Shown here one piece after another: positions 30,629 to 40,243 of a stretch of DNA of 64,000 nt. Source of the stretch: CAZBMJ01 sp964493205 (lineage in GTDB: Bacteria > Myxococcota > UBA727 > JABDBI01); the NCBI GenBank assembly GCA_964493205.1, contig CAZBMJ010000002.1:1-64000 (forward strand). Reading direction: 5' to 3'. The position numbers were made by a program, and so were the translations under genes. The number at the start of each line of letters is the position of its first letter. Position 1 is the first letter of the stretch. Below the pieces are notes generated by a model. The model was not told the origin of the DNA and made no database searches. It saw only the letters and a program-made list of their open reading frames with translations.

Positions 30629-30863
30629 GGTTTATAACTTCTACTTTATTTAATGTCTCTATCCATACTCTTGCACCACAAGATAATGGTTTATCAGGAG
30701 AATAAATTACTTTAGCAGCAACTTTTCCATTTTCATCAAATATTTCTACTTCATGACCATAACTATTACCTTTATAGTTTTTAGAAGTTAATACAGCTTT
30801 TGTATCATTATTTTTTCTGTTTCTATCTATGATTTGTCTGTTTACGTGTATTATTGTTTTCAT
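30618..30863 (-). CDS. Small conserved phage protein
   Basis: 81 residues: IHVNRQIIDRNRKN near the start and a C-terminal YSPDKPLSCGARVWIET stretch. I recognise this as a very common short protein of phages and prophages in many bacteria, role unknown. Predicted all-beta. Confidence 0.7.
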   Translation of the reverse strand: MKTIIHVNRQIIDRNRKNNDTKAVLTSKNYKGNSYGHEVEIFDENGKVAAKVIYSPDKPLSCGARVWIETLNKVEVINHEI

Positions 30864-30870
30864 TTTTATA

Positions 30871-31671
30871 TTATTTAAAAATACTAAAATCTTTTATTCG
30901 CTTAAAACCTACTTCATGTTTTTGATTATGAGGAGCATCCATTAAGAAAGTACAAATACCAACACCATTTAAATCAACAAAATTCTCAAATTTATCATCT
31001 ATAAAGATTTCTACGCCTGATTCTTGTGCTGCTTTTATTTTAGATTCGTTATGACCTACTGTATAAATAGGTGCATCAGGATAACCTTTTTTATGTAACC
31101 ATTCTTGTGTAATTTCTGTTGGTATACTTCTACTAGTAATATACACATGAGGTTCAAAAGGTATATCTTTTGCTTCTATTAATGAAGGCATTGTTAACCA
31201 AAATTCTTTGTTTTCTCTTACTTCCTTGTAATGTTTTTTTATGATAGGATCATTCCAATGCGTAATATTATGTAAATCAATACCTACAGTATTACACAAA
31301 TGTTGATCAAAATTTGCTAATACTCCATCAATATCAAGACCTATTTTTACTGATTTTAAGTAATTATGAGGTCTATCATCACCTTGAGGATATATTTTGT
31401 AATAAGCAGTTAAAAAGTGAGCATTACACGCAACATGAGCTGCATGTAATAACCCTGATTCTTTATCAAAATCTTCTCCTTTTTCTATTGCTGCTATATG
31501 TCGTTTTAAACTAGATATTACGTTTGACCATAACATACCAGCTTCCCAGTTTCTGGAATCATATTTTTCTGCTCCCATAGTTAATACTTTAACCATTTCT
31601 TCATGAGCAAAAGGATGAACTAAATCATATCTTAGTTTACCATTATTATATCTTAAACCTTTATGTTCCAT
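30871..31671 (-). CDS. dATP/dGTP diphosphohydrolase-type domain fused to HAD nucleotidase
   Basis: 266 residues. Residues 1-90 match the dATP/dGTP diphosphohydrolase N-terminal family (KLRYDLVHPFAHEEM, GAEKYDSRNWEAGM, HAAHVACNAHF). From about residue 108 a HAD domain follows (GLDIDGVLANFDQ nucleophile Asp, YITSRS, FIDDKFENF), like 5'(3')-deoxyribonucleotidases. Together the two parts could take a purine dNTP to the nucleoside. A MazG-like gene lies next door. The fusion is directly visible; substrate is inferred. Confidence 0.78.
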   Translation of the reverse strand: MEHKGLRYNNGKLRYDLVHPFAHEEMVKVLTMGAEKYDSRNWEAGMLWSNVISSLKRHIAAIEKGEDFDKESGLLHAAHVACNAHFLTAYYKIYPQGDDRPHNYLKSVKIGLDIDGVLANFDQHLCNTVGIDLHNITHWNDPIIKKHYKEVRENKEFWLTMPSLIEAKDIPFEPHVYITSRSIPTEITQEWLHKKGYPDAPIYTVGHNESKIKAAQESGVEIFIDDKFENFVDLNGVGICTFLMDAPHNQKHEVGFKRIKDFSIFK

Positions 31672-31681
31672 TATTTATTTA

Positions 31682-32176
31682 TTAAATTTCTTCTCTATTA
31701 TCACCATCACCATGAAGAGTATTTGTTTCTCTTCTTTTTATTAATTTATCATAATTCATCTGAAGAATTTTATTTATATTTTCATCAGATTCATCTTCCA
31801 TCATCATATTCCACATAATAGTAATGAAACGTGAAACTGTTTCTACAGGTATTTCTTTACTATCTCTATAGAATTTTGTAACTAATCCAGGAAAGCGCAT
31901 GAATAACTGTCTATCATCATCACTATCAATATCACTTTTGACAAATAAGACTTCTATATTAAGTTTAAATTCCTCTGCCATTGCTGTTATATACCATATA
32001 ACATCTCCTTTTTCTTTTTTTATCTCTTTTTCTGATGCTCCAAGTTCTTGTTTGTCTTGTAGTTCAAACATTTCATCCATAACACCTAAAAAGGTATAAG
32101 CTATACCAAATCTATCTACTTTTTGTGGATATACTGCTGTTTTAGCAATTATACTTTGATATTCTGTTAAATTCAT
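31682..32176 (-). CDS. MazG-like nucleotide pyrophosphohydrolase
   Basis: 164 residues. The all-alpha NTP-PPase signature appears as GVMDEMFELQDK followed by KKEKGDVIWYITAMAEEF (E-x2-E ... E-x2-D metal site). It should hydrolyse NTP or dNTPs to monophosphates. With the neighbouring dNTPase/HAD fusion and the reductase it forms a nucleotide-pool module. Confidence 0.8.
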   Translation of the reverse strand: MNLTEYQSIIAKTAVYPQKVDRFGIAYTFLGVMDEMFELQDKQELGASEKEIKKEKGDVIWYITAMAEEFKLNIEVLFVKSDIDSDDDRQLFMRFPGLVTKFYRDSKEIPVETVSRFITIMWNMMMEDESDENINKILQMNYDKLIKRRETNTLHGDGDNREEI

Positions 32177-32180
32177 AATT

Positions 32181-32255
32181 TTAATTTTTTTTTAAATCTT
32201 CTTTTAATTTTTCTAACTCCTTCTTTACGAAATCTTCGTATTCTTCCCAACTCAT
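32181..32255 (-). CDS. Tiny charged protein
   Basis: 24 residues, MSWEEYEDFVKKELEK at the start, an amphipathic charged helix. It sits between the terminator at 32.29 kb and the MazG-like gene. Too short for certainty. Confidence 0.35.
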   Translation of the reverse strand: MSWEEYEDFVKKELEKLKEDLKKN

Positions 32256-32269
32256 AATTTTAATTAAAA

Positions 32270-32305
32270 GATAAAAACTAACCTTACTCCAGAGGTTAGT
32301 TTAAA
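32270..32305 (-). terminator. Intrinsic terminator at end of the amidoligase block
   Basis: On the minus strand AACTAACCT (32301-32293) pairs perfectly with AGGTTAGTT (32284-32276), 9 bp with an 8-nt loop, followed by TTT. It lies just after the stop of the gene at 32328. Confidence 0.8.
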
Positions 32306-32327
32306 AATAGCTGGAGCCTATTATATT

Positions 32328-32870
32328 TTAAAAATAAAGATCTCGTTCATCAGATAATAAAGCAAAATCTTCTTCTAATACCTTTAGTTTTTTATCTTCT
32401 ATATATAATCTAATAAGATCTAATCTATCTCCTACATCAGGTACTAATGTAGCAATAACTCCTTTTAAAATATTCATTATTATTATTTCTCTTTTATCTC
32501 TATTAGTTTCGTTTCTAAACAAAATCATATTAATAAGAAATAATACATCTGTTTTATGATTTTTACTATTATTTTCAAATATAATATTAGACTTTATATT
32601 AAATATATTACAACACATACTTAACGCCTTACATATATTTGTTAAATGTGATACTACAATGTCATTGAAGAAATCTGGTTTATGTATATCATTGTTTAAA
32701 TTTTTACATGCATTATTATAAACACTTACTACTCGTAAAAGATTTAGTACTACAAATGATTCTCTTTCAAAAGCAGTTGTAAATTTATAATCTTCAAATC
32801 TACAATCTTTGAAACTATTTCTTTCAAAACTATTGTATATAGTATTACTAAGATATATATTTCTTATCAT
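32328..32870 (-). CDS. Hypothetical helical protein of amidoligase block
   Basis: 180 residues, helical, with Cys pairs in the middle (CKALSMCCNIF). It overlaps the upstream gene by 23 nt and is the last gene before a terminator, so it belongs to the amidoligase transcript. No family recognised. Confidence 0.5.
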   Translation of the reverse strand: MIRNIYLSNTIYNSFERNSFKDCRFEDYKFTTAFERESFVVLNLLRVVSVYNNACKNLNNDIHKPDFFNDIVVSHLTNICKALSMCCNIFNIKSNIIFENNSKNHKTDVLFLINMILFRNETNRDKREIIIMNILKGVIATLVPDVGDRLDLIRLYIEDKKLKVLEEDFALLSDERDLYF

Positions 32871-33342
32871 TTAATAATTTTTCAATATTAGACATATAAT
32901 CTACTGAAAAAGAATCACCCTTTAAATCATTTATTACATTTTGTAAAAAAATAGTTAATAAATCTAATTCTGCTTCTATTAATAATTTCTTTTTTACATA
33001 ACTATTTATTATTCTACATAGATCTAAACTAAATTTGCTGGGTTTTTTAATTATTTGTGGAAACATATCAACATATTGTAATTTAAAAAATTGTCCTATT
33101 AGAACTAAATAAAGCATTATTTCAGATTTAGCAGATGTTACAGTATCTTCTTTATCTTTTTTTGTAAAAGTTTCTAAATTAGTTTCATCAAATACCCAAG
33201 AGTTGTTATCAACAGCTTCATAAAATAAAGATGATAATAATAATATTAGTTCTTTATTTGTAGTTATATCATATTGAGATTTAATATTTTCTATAATCTC
33301 TTCATTCTTTTGAAAGAGATCCCACATTGTTAGTAATGACAT
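32848..33342 (-). CDS. Hypothetical helical protein
   Basis: 164 residues, all-helical, starting MSLLTMWDLFQKNEEII. It is similar in size and style to the following gene and overlaps genes on both sides by 13-23 nt. Function unknown. Confidence 0.5.
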   Translation of the reverse strand: MSLLTMWDLFQKNEEIIENIKSQYDITTNKELILLLSSLFYEAVDNNSWVFDETNLETFTKKDKEDTVTSAKSEIMLYLVLIGQFFKLQYVDMFPQIIKKPSKFSLDLCRIINSYVKKKLLIEAELDLLTIFLQNVINDLKGDSFSVDYMSNIEKLLNDKKYIS

Positions 33343-33986
33343 GTTGTTTTGTTTAAACTGTAAGTTTCTTTTTTATGTGAGAAACTATTAAAATATTCTT
33401 CCATTTCTATTTTTTGTATATTAAATAATCTCTTTATAATATCTCTAGCAACTTCAGTTTTATGCATTATTTGAGCAGGAATATTTTCAATATATAAATA
33501 GGTTATATTTTCTTTTTCAGAAAGTATATACCTACCATCATTTACAATCTCCTTCTTATAAGCAGAACTTACTTTAGAATAGGAAGAAGACATAATTAAT
33601 TTTATGTCTTCATTCCATTTTTTATCTATAACTAATTCAATAAATATTTTATCATCTATATTTTTAATGTTATGAAAATACTTATAATTAGTTAATAAAT
33701 CTAATAAATTATAAACTTTTACGTTCATTTTATCTGTCAATGTAACATTTAATAATGTTTTTTGATCAAATACCAATGTAAAAATATTATTAAATTCTCC
33801 TGTACTATTTAACAAATATGTATTTAATAATCCACAATCACAAAATAACCCATGAATATTATACTTTCTATTTGATTTATCTTTAATATTATTTATGATA
33901 TCTTTAAATAAAGGTAACACAAATAAAAAAGATACATTATATTTTGTGTATAAATCTTCAAAATAAGAAATGCTAGAACTCGTCAT
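33330..33986 (-). CDS. Hypothetical protein upstream of the two helical proteins
   Basis: 218 residues from the ATG at 33986 (MTSSSISYFEDLY); earlier in-frame Met codons lie deeper inside the amidoligase gene. It has a CDC motif (LFCDCGLL) and is soluble. The overlap with the amidoligase gene indicates coupled expression. It could be a substrate or partner in peptide modification, but nothing in the sequence proves this. Confidence 0.5.
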   Translation of the reverse strand: MTSSSISYFEDLYTKYNVSFLFVLPLFKDIINNIKDKSNRKYNIHGLFCDCGLLNTYLLNSTGEFNNIFTLVFDQKTLLNVTLTDKMNVKVYNLLDLLTNYKYFHNIKNIDDKIFIELVIDKKWNEDIKLIMSSSYSKVSSAYKKEIVNDGRYILSEKENITYLYIENIPAQIMHKTEVARDIIKRLFNIQKIEMEEYFNSFSHKKETYSLNKTTCHY

Positions 33987-36213
33987 CTTCATGATTTTCT
34001 TCTTTATCTTCATCTTTATCAAAAAGGTCTTCTGTAGGTAATGGTGGATATACTGGCGTATGTATTGGAACTTCTTCTAAGCTACCTATACTATTAATAC
34101 CTGTTCTATATCTATTTAAATCATCACTACTTAAGAATCTTATTCCACCTGTATTTGCTGTTTCAAATGGAGCTGAAGATATAAAGTCATATATTCCTGG
34201 TCCTTTTTTTTTACTACTAATTGGAGATTCCATATTAATACTTTCATAATACTTTTCATAATAAATTGAAAAAGCATCTTGACTAGGATCAAAATTAAAA
34301 TGTAACCCAACAGTATAGTTTGAATCTAAGTTTATATTATTTGTAATAATATACTTTTCTATATCAAGTATACTTATTGCTATTAAATATTCATTATCTA
34401 ACAAGAATAAATCAGAAGCTACTCTTCTAACAATACAATATGTATCAGCAACTATTATTTCATGATCGACATTAATATCACAATCAGCATTAAATAATTT
34501 TATACATTCATAATAAACTGACATAGCTTTTAAAGTAGATAATTCTTTATATACTTTATTATCTAAAGTATAAGCTAATTCATTTTTAGTTTTAGGTTCA
34601 AAATAAACTAAAAAATTATTTTCTACTGTAAAATAGTATGTTAAACTCCTATACTCTCTATTTAAATAACCCATATTTATGTTACAAAAATTACTTGCTC
34701 CTGTTATTGAACGTAAATGTTTACAATGTCTTGATACATAAGCAGTTTTTTTAGCAGCTATTTCTATATCATTCGTTTCCTGAGTCACTAAATACTCATA
34801 AATATTACCATTATATGTATATTTTTTATTATAACAATTCATTTTTGTTATATCAAATTTCTCTACTTTTTTATAAGGTTCTAATAACTTATAATTTAAA
34901 CCATTTAATATTTTAAGAATACTATTATTATATTCTAAATCATTATATATTTTATAAGGTTTTAATAAACTTTCTAATGATATTTCTAAACTCTCTAAAT
35001 CTTTTAAATGATTTTGTTTTATAAAATAATTATCATGATAAAAACTATTTAATAAAGCTATATTCTTAAATAAAGTTTTTTGAAATCTTTCAGGAATAAA
35101 AGCTTCTATGCAATCTTTTAATTGAATTTTATCTTGTCTATTAAGAATTTTATCTATATTATTTTCAGCATAATTTATTATAGCTGTATTTATAAATAAC
35201 CATGTCATAATATAATCAAAATTATAAGTCATTTGCATACTTCTAATTTCAACTGTTTTACTTTCTGGTTTTTTACAAATATAATTTAGAAAATTAACAT
35301 TATAATACCTTCCAAGTATATCCCATTTTCTATTATTTTCTATATAATCTTCTAAAATATCTCCTCCTCTTTTTACAAGTTTGCTTATACCTAAAAGTTC
35401 ATATAAATTATCTAAATTATCTAAAGGTAATCTAGGTAAATTTTTACTATGATCTTTACCTTTATTTGCTAAATACATAAAATCCTTCCTAAAAGGAGCT
35501 ATTAAACCATTTAATTCATCTTGTAATCTCTGAAATAAATTGTATAAAGCAAACAAAGTTTTTTCACTATAATTTACATTTCCTATATGAATATGAAAAC
35601 TACATTGATCACTAATACTACTAAATCTTTTTATTATTTGTAGAAATCTATGTAAATGGTGAAAATTATTATATTTCATTATAGTACTTACTAATTCTGG
35701 TCCAGATATAGAACCATCATATAAACAAGCAAATCCATAATTACTACTATAATTTTCATCCAAAGAACTATAAGCTGTTTCTAACTCGAAACCAAAAGTA
35801 TATTTATTTAAAAATTCTAATCCATTTTCTATATTAGAATAAGCTACTAAAGGTTTTTTATAATGAGTTAAATTATAAATTTTATTTGATGGATTATATT
35901 TACGTTTATAGTTATTTTTACTAAATAATGATGTTAAATTAGATACATTAGTATCTCTTACTAATTCTAATGAATATTTATCGACGATAGTAGAACATAA
36001 ATCTAGTTGCTTACCATTTAGTTGAATTTTTATAGGTGAACTTGTAAAAGCTAATTTATTATCTAAAGCAATATATGGTGTTAATTTAGATTGTAATTCC
36101 ATTTCTTTTGTAAATGTATCAATAGCACATTCACTTTCTTTATAATATCTTCCTCTTATTTTTACAGTACCTTTTTCTTTTTTATTTATTATTGTTTTAG
36201 TTGTTGTTTTCAT
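33973..36213 (-). CDS. Amidoligase-family enzyme
   Basis: 746 residues. The amidoligase (glutamine-synthetase-like fold) signature is FGFELETAY (about residues 140-150), then CLYDGSISGPELVS and SFHIHIG, followed by a long helical region. Such ligases form amide bonds using ATP. The C-terminus is a low-complexity acidic tail ending in Asp/Glu. Its start overlaps the class II amidotransferase stop by one base. Context: an ATP-grasp, COOH-NH2 ligase and cyclotransferase lie within 6 kb, the neighbourhood type predicted to build or edit peptide-like conjugates. Confidence 0.75.
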   Translation of the reverse strand: MKTTTKTIINKKEKGTVKIRGRYYKESECAIDTFTKEMELQSKLTPYIALDNKLAFTSSPIKIQLNGKQLDLCSTIVDKYSLELVRDTNVSNLTSLFSKNNYKRKYNPSNKIYNLTHYKKPLVAYSNIENGLEFLNKYTFGFELETAYSSLDENYSSNYGFACLYDGSISGPELVSTIMKYNNFHHLHRFLQIIKRFSSISDQCSFHIHIGNVNYSEKTLFALYNLFQRLQDELNGLIAPFRKDFMYLANKGKDHSKNLPRLPLDNLDNLYELLGISKLVKRGGDILEDYIENNRKWDILGRYYNVNFLNYICKKPESKTVEIRSMQMTYNFDYIMTWLFINTAIINYAENNIDKILNRQDKIQLKDCIEAFIPERFQKTLFKNIALLNSFYHDNYFIKQNHLKDLESLEISLESLLKPYKIYNDLEYNNSILKILNGLNYKLLEPYKKVEKFDITKMNCYNKKYTYNGNIYEYLVTQETNDIEIAAKKTAYVSRHCKHLRSITGASNFCNINMGYLNREYRSLTYYFTVENNFLVYFEPKTKNELAYTLDNKVYKELSTLKAMSVYYECIKLFNADCDINVDHEIIVADTYCIVRRVASDLFLLDNEYLIAISILDIEKYIITNNINLDSNYTVGLHFNFDPSQDAFSIYYEKYYESINMESPISSKKKGPGIYDFISSAPFETANTGGIRFLSSDDLNRYRTGINSIGSLEEVPIHTPVYPPLPTEDLFDKDEDKEENHEDDEF

Positions 36214-37637
36214 TAATATACTTTTTCTAAATCTTTAACATTAAAGTTTCCATCCATAGGACTTCCTGAAATAAATACTTTATCTCCTAACATAAGTTCT
36301 AACTGAACTGTATTAGTACTATTAGCATCTATATATTCTATAGCTCCATAAGATGTTCTAAAAAACAATAAAGAAATATCTGTCCATTCATCTGCTACTT
36401 CTTTAAACCAAATAAAATCTTCCATTACATTATTTAGTAATTGTTTATTAGAGTCTAAAAACTTTCTAGAATTTAAATAATCTGCATTTCGTACATACTC
36501 TGAAAAATTAGATTTTAATTTTTGATATAAAGCTTCATCTTTTATAATAAAACCATCTCTAAATATCATTTCTTTACCTGTCTCATTTATATAAGGAAAT
36601 ACTTTATAACCATTATTAATTAATTTTGAAAATCCTAATTTTATATTTCCAGTTACAGGAAAATCTTGTATTTCGTTATATACGTATTTTAAATATTGCT
36701 TACTTAAAGGATTTTTATTTAAAATAATATTAGGCTTAGAATTTTCTTCTTTTTTAGTACAAAAAATATTTCCTAAAGATATTAAATTATTAATAGTATT
36801 TCTAGCTACTGGATCTTTTATAGAATATTCCTTTTTATAAGGAATATACATATCATCCCATGTTCTAGCAGGAAGATGTTTTACTTTTCTTGTTCTTTTA
36901 TAGATTTCTCTACTTTTTAATTCAAAATCTTCAAAAGTAATTAATTCATTATTTTTAAGGCTTTGACCTGATTTACCAAAAACCATATAAAGAGCTACAG
37001 GTTGCGAATGAAAATACCACCCATCTTCTGTTTCTAACATCCATAAAGGACGTTCTTCTACTTCATTTTCAGCGCCTCTCCACGCTTTAAATATTTTTTC
37101 ATTATAACAAAGAAAAGCAGCATCACCTTCATACTTTTGTACTATATCCTTTTCATCAATATATCCTCTAATTGCAGAATACATTCCTAAACCTAATACA
37201 TGGCTATCAATACCTACTAATTTTTCATCTTGTTCTATTTTATATGTTTTTATTAGCTCTTTATAACTTGTAAGTGTACCATTATGAGCAAATGCAAAGT
37301 AATCTTTTTTTGCATTTTTTGTATGCCATATAAATGGATGAGCATTAGATGTAGTATGAGTTCCATATGTACTCTTTCTAGTATGAAAAATAACAGGTTT
37401 ATTTATAGCTAATTTTTTTTTTATTTCTTTTTCATTAACCATTAAAAAGTCTCTGGCAACAGATTCTCCTTTAATACCTGTAATTCTATCATAACCTATT
37501 GTTATTCCACAACTATCTGTACCTCTGTTCTCATTAAGACATCCTAATAAAAACAGTGCTTTATAATCACATTTCTTACCTCGCTTTGGATAAAAACCCA
37601 TTAAACCACATGCTAGTATATTTTTTTCATGACTCAT
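36213..37637 (-). CDS. Class II glutamine amidotransferase-like protein
   Basis: About 474 residues. The N-terminal-nucleophile domain is clear: CGLMGFYP with the would-be catalytic Cys, ENRGTDSCGI, HTRKSTYGTHTTSNAHPF and FAFAHNGTL. It should release ammonia from glutamine for an amide-forming partner. The Cys lies at residue 10 counted from the ATG at 37637 (MSHEKNILA-C), so a short propeptide would have to be removed, as in some PurF proteins. An upstream ATG at 37694 would add a hydrophobic stretch. The C-terminal part is unassigned. Confidence 0.78.
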   Translation of the reverse strand: MSHEKNILACGLMGFYPKRGKKCDYKALFLLGCLNENRGTDSCGITIGYDRITGIKGESVARDFLMVNEKEIKKKLAINKPVIFHTRKSTYGTHTTSNAHPFIWHTKNAKKDYFAFAHNGTLTSYKELIKTYKIEQDEKLVGIDSHVLGLGMYSAIRGYIDEKDIVQKYEGDAAFLCYNEKIFKAWRGAENEVEERPLWMLETEDGWYFHSQPVALYMVFGKSGQSLKNNELITFEDFELKSREIYKRTRKVKHLPARTWDDMYIPYKKEYSIKDPVARNTINNLISLGNIFCTKKEENSKPNIILNKNPLSKQYLKYVYNEIQDFPVTGNIKLGFSKLINNGYKVFPYINETGKEMIFRDGFIIKDEALYQKLKSNFSEYVRNADYLNSRKFLDSNKQLLNNVMEDFIWFKEVADEWTDISLLFFRTSYGAIEYIDANSTNTVQLELMLGDKVFISGSPMDGNFNVKDLEKVY

Positions 37638-37683
37638 TAGCCAACTATTAACTATACTAACTAGTATATATATTCCTAAAAAA

Positions 37684-38205
37684 CTAAGAATCATTTTTAA
37701 AAATTTTAATTGTATTATTTGAAAATTCTAATAATTGTTCTATCGTAGCTTCACTTTTCATAGTATTTGCTAATCTAGATATTATCCATACATTACCTTT
37801 AATATATCCTTTAGAATTATCTATCCTATCTATAGATGCTGCATTTAAATTTATACCATTACCATATTCATAATCTATTTTTACATTTAAAAGAGGACAA
37901 TATTCTGGTAAAATTGATAAATCATTTTCATCTATAGAAAATTCTATATTTCTAGCTCTAGCGCTCATTTTTGTTGTAATCAATTTGATTTTTATATAAT
38001 TCTCATTTTTATATTTTAATTTTTTTCTTTTATATTTTTCAGAACTATACATTTGTTTAATTTTATCAGTTTGTCTATATAATAAGTCATATTCTTTTTT
38101 ACAACTTATACAATATTCAGATAAACCACTAGTTGTTCTTTTATTTTTATGAAAATTATCAGTAGTTTTTATAGTATTACATTTTTTACATAATTTTTCT
38201 ATCAT
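37684..38205 (-). CDS. HNH-type endonuclease, probably free-standing homing
   Basis: 173 residues. An N-terminal zinc-ribbon pattern (CKKCNTIK...YCISCKKEY) is followed by a C-terminal ASIDRIDNSKGYIKGNVWIISRLANTMK, the H-N-H-related motif of phage VSR/HNH-like nucleases. It is inserted between two genes of the amidoligase block. No group I core is seen around it, so I treat it as free-standing. Confidence 0.75.
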   Translation of the reverse strand: MIEKLCKKCNTIKTTDNFHKNKRTTSGLSEYCISCKKEYDLLYRQTDKIKQMYSSEKYKRKKLKYKNENYIKIKLITTKMSARARNIEFSIDENDLSILPEYCPLLNVKIDYEYGNGINLNAASIDRIDNSKGYIKGNVWIISRLANTMKSEATIEQLLEFSNNTIKIFKNDS

Positions 38206-38218
38206 ATTATATTATTTA

Positions 38219-39031
38219 TTAAATTTTTATTTCAAATATTTTAATTTTTTTAGGTAATACGAATATAGTACCATACATACCAACAACTTTTATTAAAGTA
38301 TCTTCTACTGGTATTGTTTTTAAACTATCAAATTTTTCTTTACTAATAATTTCTAATTTTAATGTTTTTCTATCATATAAAAATATAGTATTAGCAGTAT
38401 CTAAAGTTAAAAAAGATTCATTATACGTTTGTCCATAAATATAGGGATATCTCATATTTGGATACGCATCAGAACTAATATGACTAGATATAATCAAATT
38501 ATGTTTATAATCTATATCTGATCTATATCTATCTATATATGTATAAAAATCTGAAAGAAATTTACGTTTAGCTTGAAACCAATTATTTATTTCTACATTT
38601 TCATCTCTTTCTTTATTATCTTTATTTAAAAGAAGAAAATATTTAATTAATCCTGATCTATAATAAAAATGTCTTAACATACAGAAAGCAAAGTATCTGG
38701 CTTTTCGTCTAGCAATATCATTAAAAATATTTGAATCAAAAGTATTTGAATCTAAAATAAAAATTACCCATTCTGAATATTCTTTTTTTGTAAAAGTCAT
38801 CTTTTCTTTACTCTCTGTATAGATTATTTTAAAACCCATGGTTTCATAAAGAGATAACAAATTATCTAAACTAATTTTCCAATATTTTAATCTTTTATCT
38901 ACTATTTCTTTAGGTATAGCCATATGTACATATCTGTTACTTATACCCATAACAAAAGCGTGACATCCAACACTATATCTAAAGCTAAGTTTATCATCTA
39001 AATTCTGAGAAGTTGCTAATAAACTTTTCAT
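38219..39031 (-). CDS. Hypothetical protein of amidoligase block
   Basis: 270 residues, soluble, with many aromatic residues and a C-terminal basic strand. It overlaps the cyclotransferase-like gene by 4 nt, so it is co-translated with the peptide-modification enzymes. No motif recognised. Confidence 0.55.
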   Translation of the reverse strand: MKSLLATSQNLDDKLSFRYSVGCHAFVMGISNRYVHMAIPKEIVDKRLKYWKISLDNLLSLYETMGFKIIYTESKEKMTFTKKEYSEWVIFILDSNTFDSNIFNDIARRKARYFAFCMLRHFYYRSGLIKYFLLLNKDNKERDENVEINNWFQAKRKFLSDFYTYIDRYRSDIDYKHNLIISSHISSDAYPNMRYPYIYGQTYNESFLTLDTANTIFLYDRKTLKLEIISKEKFDSLKTIPVEDTLIKVVGMYGTIFVLPKKIKIFEIKI

Positions 39032-39396
39032 CTATTATTAAAATCTCCGCTTTCTACAATATCTGCTTTACTTCCCTCATTAAAGTAAATATAAGCATCG
39101 TATACTGTTCCATCTACTTCAACAGGTACTAACTCACGCTTATACCATTCAGGATGACCTTCAAGAGCATCTACATTAACTAAAGATTCTTTAGTTATTT
39201 CCCATAAATCTACAGTTATATTAACCATTGGTTCTTTACTTAAAAAAGGGATACCACTTGCTCTCATTGTATATTTTTCAACAGTTTTACCTGTTCCTAC
39301 ATGTTTATTTTGAGGTGTATCTACTAATCTAGAATTACCCCAACCTTTTCTTAAAGTACCATATGCTGCTACTAAAAAGGTTTCTTTATTTGTCAT
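39028..39396 (-). CDS. Gamma-glutamylcyclotransferase/AIG2-like protein
   Basis: 122 residues from ATG 39396. The family signature AAYGTLRKGWGNSRLV and the catalytic Glu in VDALEGHPEWY are visible, followed by DAYIYFN. Such proteins cleave gamma-glutamyl bonds with release of 5-oxoproline. In phage amidoligase neighbourhoods they are predicted to reverse or trim the ligated product. It overlaps the COOH-NH2 ligase gene by 11 nt. Confidence 0.85.
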   Translation of the reverse strand: MTNKETFLVAAYGTLRKGWGNSRLVDTPQNKHVGTGKTVEKYTMRASGIPFLSKEPMVNITVDLWEITKESLVNVDALEGHPEWYKRELVPVEVDGTVYDAYIYFNEGSKADIVESGDFNNR

Positions 39397-40243
39397 TGAA
39401 GTCTCCATTTTTTATTAATTTGTTTTTAAGTTTTTCTTGTAATTTTTCATTAAATAGATCTAGATTTAATTCTTCTAAATCTTTATAATAAAGTTCCATA
39501 TAATAATCTAATTTGTTAGCATTTTGTCTAACTAAATTAATTCCATTCTCTACAAAATCAGGATATAAGTGTATACCTGCTCCTAACGTTCTATACTCTA
39601 TTCTACTAGCTTCTTTTAATGCTTCATATCTATATCTACTTTTTATTCTATGTTCACTTAGAGAGCCATAAACTGTCTTACGATGTAAATCTGTTTTATC
39701 TTTAAATAGTGCAGGAAAACCTAAGAATATATCATTTAAGACCATAAATTTATATAAATCTTCTTTAGAATATTCTTGTTCCCATCCATAATGTAAATGA
39801 TATGAAGCAGTTCTTAAACTACCTACTTCTTGAGGTGAAGGCCTATATACTTCTTTTCCTTTAGAATAAACACTATATGCAGGTGTACATCCAAATATCA
39901 TAGCTATATCGCTATTTAATTCTTCTTCTGAAAAACTTGCTGTTGATGTTACTTTTAAGGATAAATCAGGATTAATTTTACTTAACCAATTATTAGTATA
40001 ACCAATACACTCATCTATAATCATTTTTAACATCCAGTATTCTTTTACTGGTGGAAAGTTAAACTCTACACTTACATTATCTATAAGATGAAAACAACCT
40101 TGTACTTCTATAGGTTCAGGTTCATCTTTAGTTCCTTTGATATAAGGAATTAAACTTACATATTTTTCTGTTTTATTATTATAAGCAAAAAACTCTGGAT
40201 CTCCTCCTATTATGAATTTATCCATATCAGTAGTTTTATTCAT
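39386..40243 (-). CDS. COOH-NH2 ligase type 2 (phage amidoligase)
   Basis: 285 residues. GGDPEFFAYN near the start, VQGCFHLIDNVSVEFNFPP and LRTASYHLHYGWEQ match the phiEco32-type amidoligase family, with acidic metal ligands (DPE, VEFN) and a conserved His pair. It should form an amide bond on a peptide or protein. The gene begins at the base adjacent to the ATP-grasp stop. Confidence 0.8.
   Translation of the reverse strand: MNKTTDMDKFIIGGDPEFFAYNNKTEKYVSLIPYIKGTKDEPEPIEVQGCFHLIDNVSVEFNFPPVKEYWMLKMIIDECIGYTNNWLSKINPDLSLKVTSTASFSEEELNSDIAMIFGCTPAYSVYSKGKEVYRPSPQEVGSLRTASYHLHYGWEQEYSKEDLYKFMVLNDIFLGFPALFKDKTDLHRKTVYGSLSEHRIKSRYRYEALKEASRIEYRTLGAGIHLYPDFVENGINLVRQNANKLDYYMELYYKDLEELNLDLFNEKLQEKLKNKLIKNGDFNDK

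Noticed and set aside
37684..38205. HNH gene as part of a fifth group I intron in the amidotransferase gene
   Set aside because: No group I core motif or exon-like sequence was found on its upstream side; the gene before it ends normally, so a free-standing insertion fits better.
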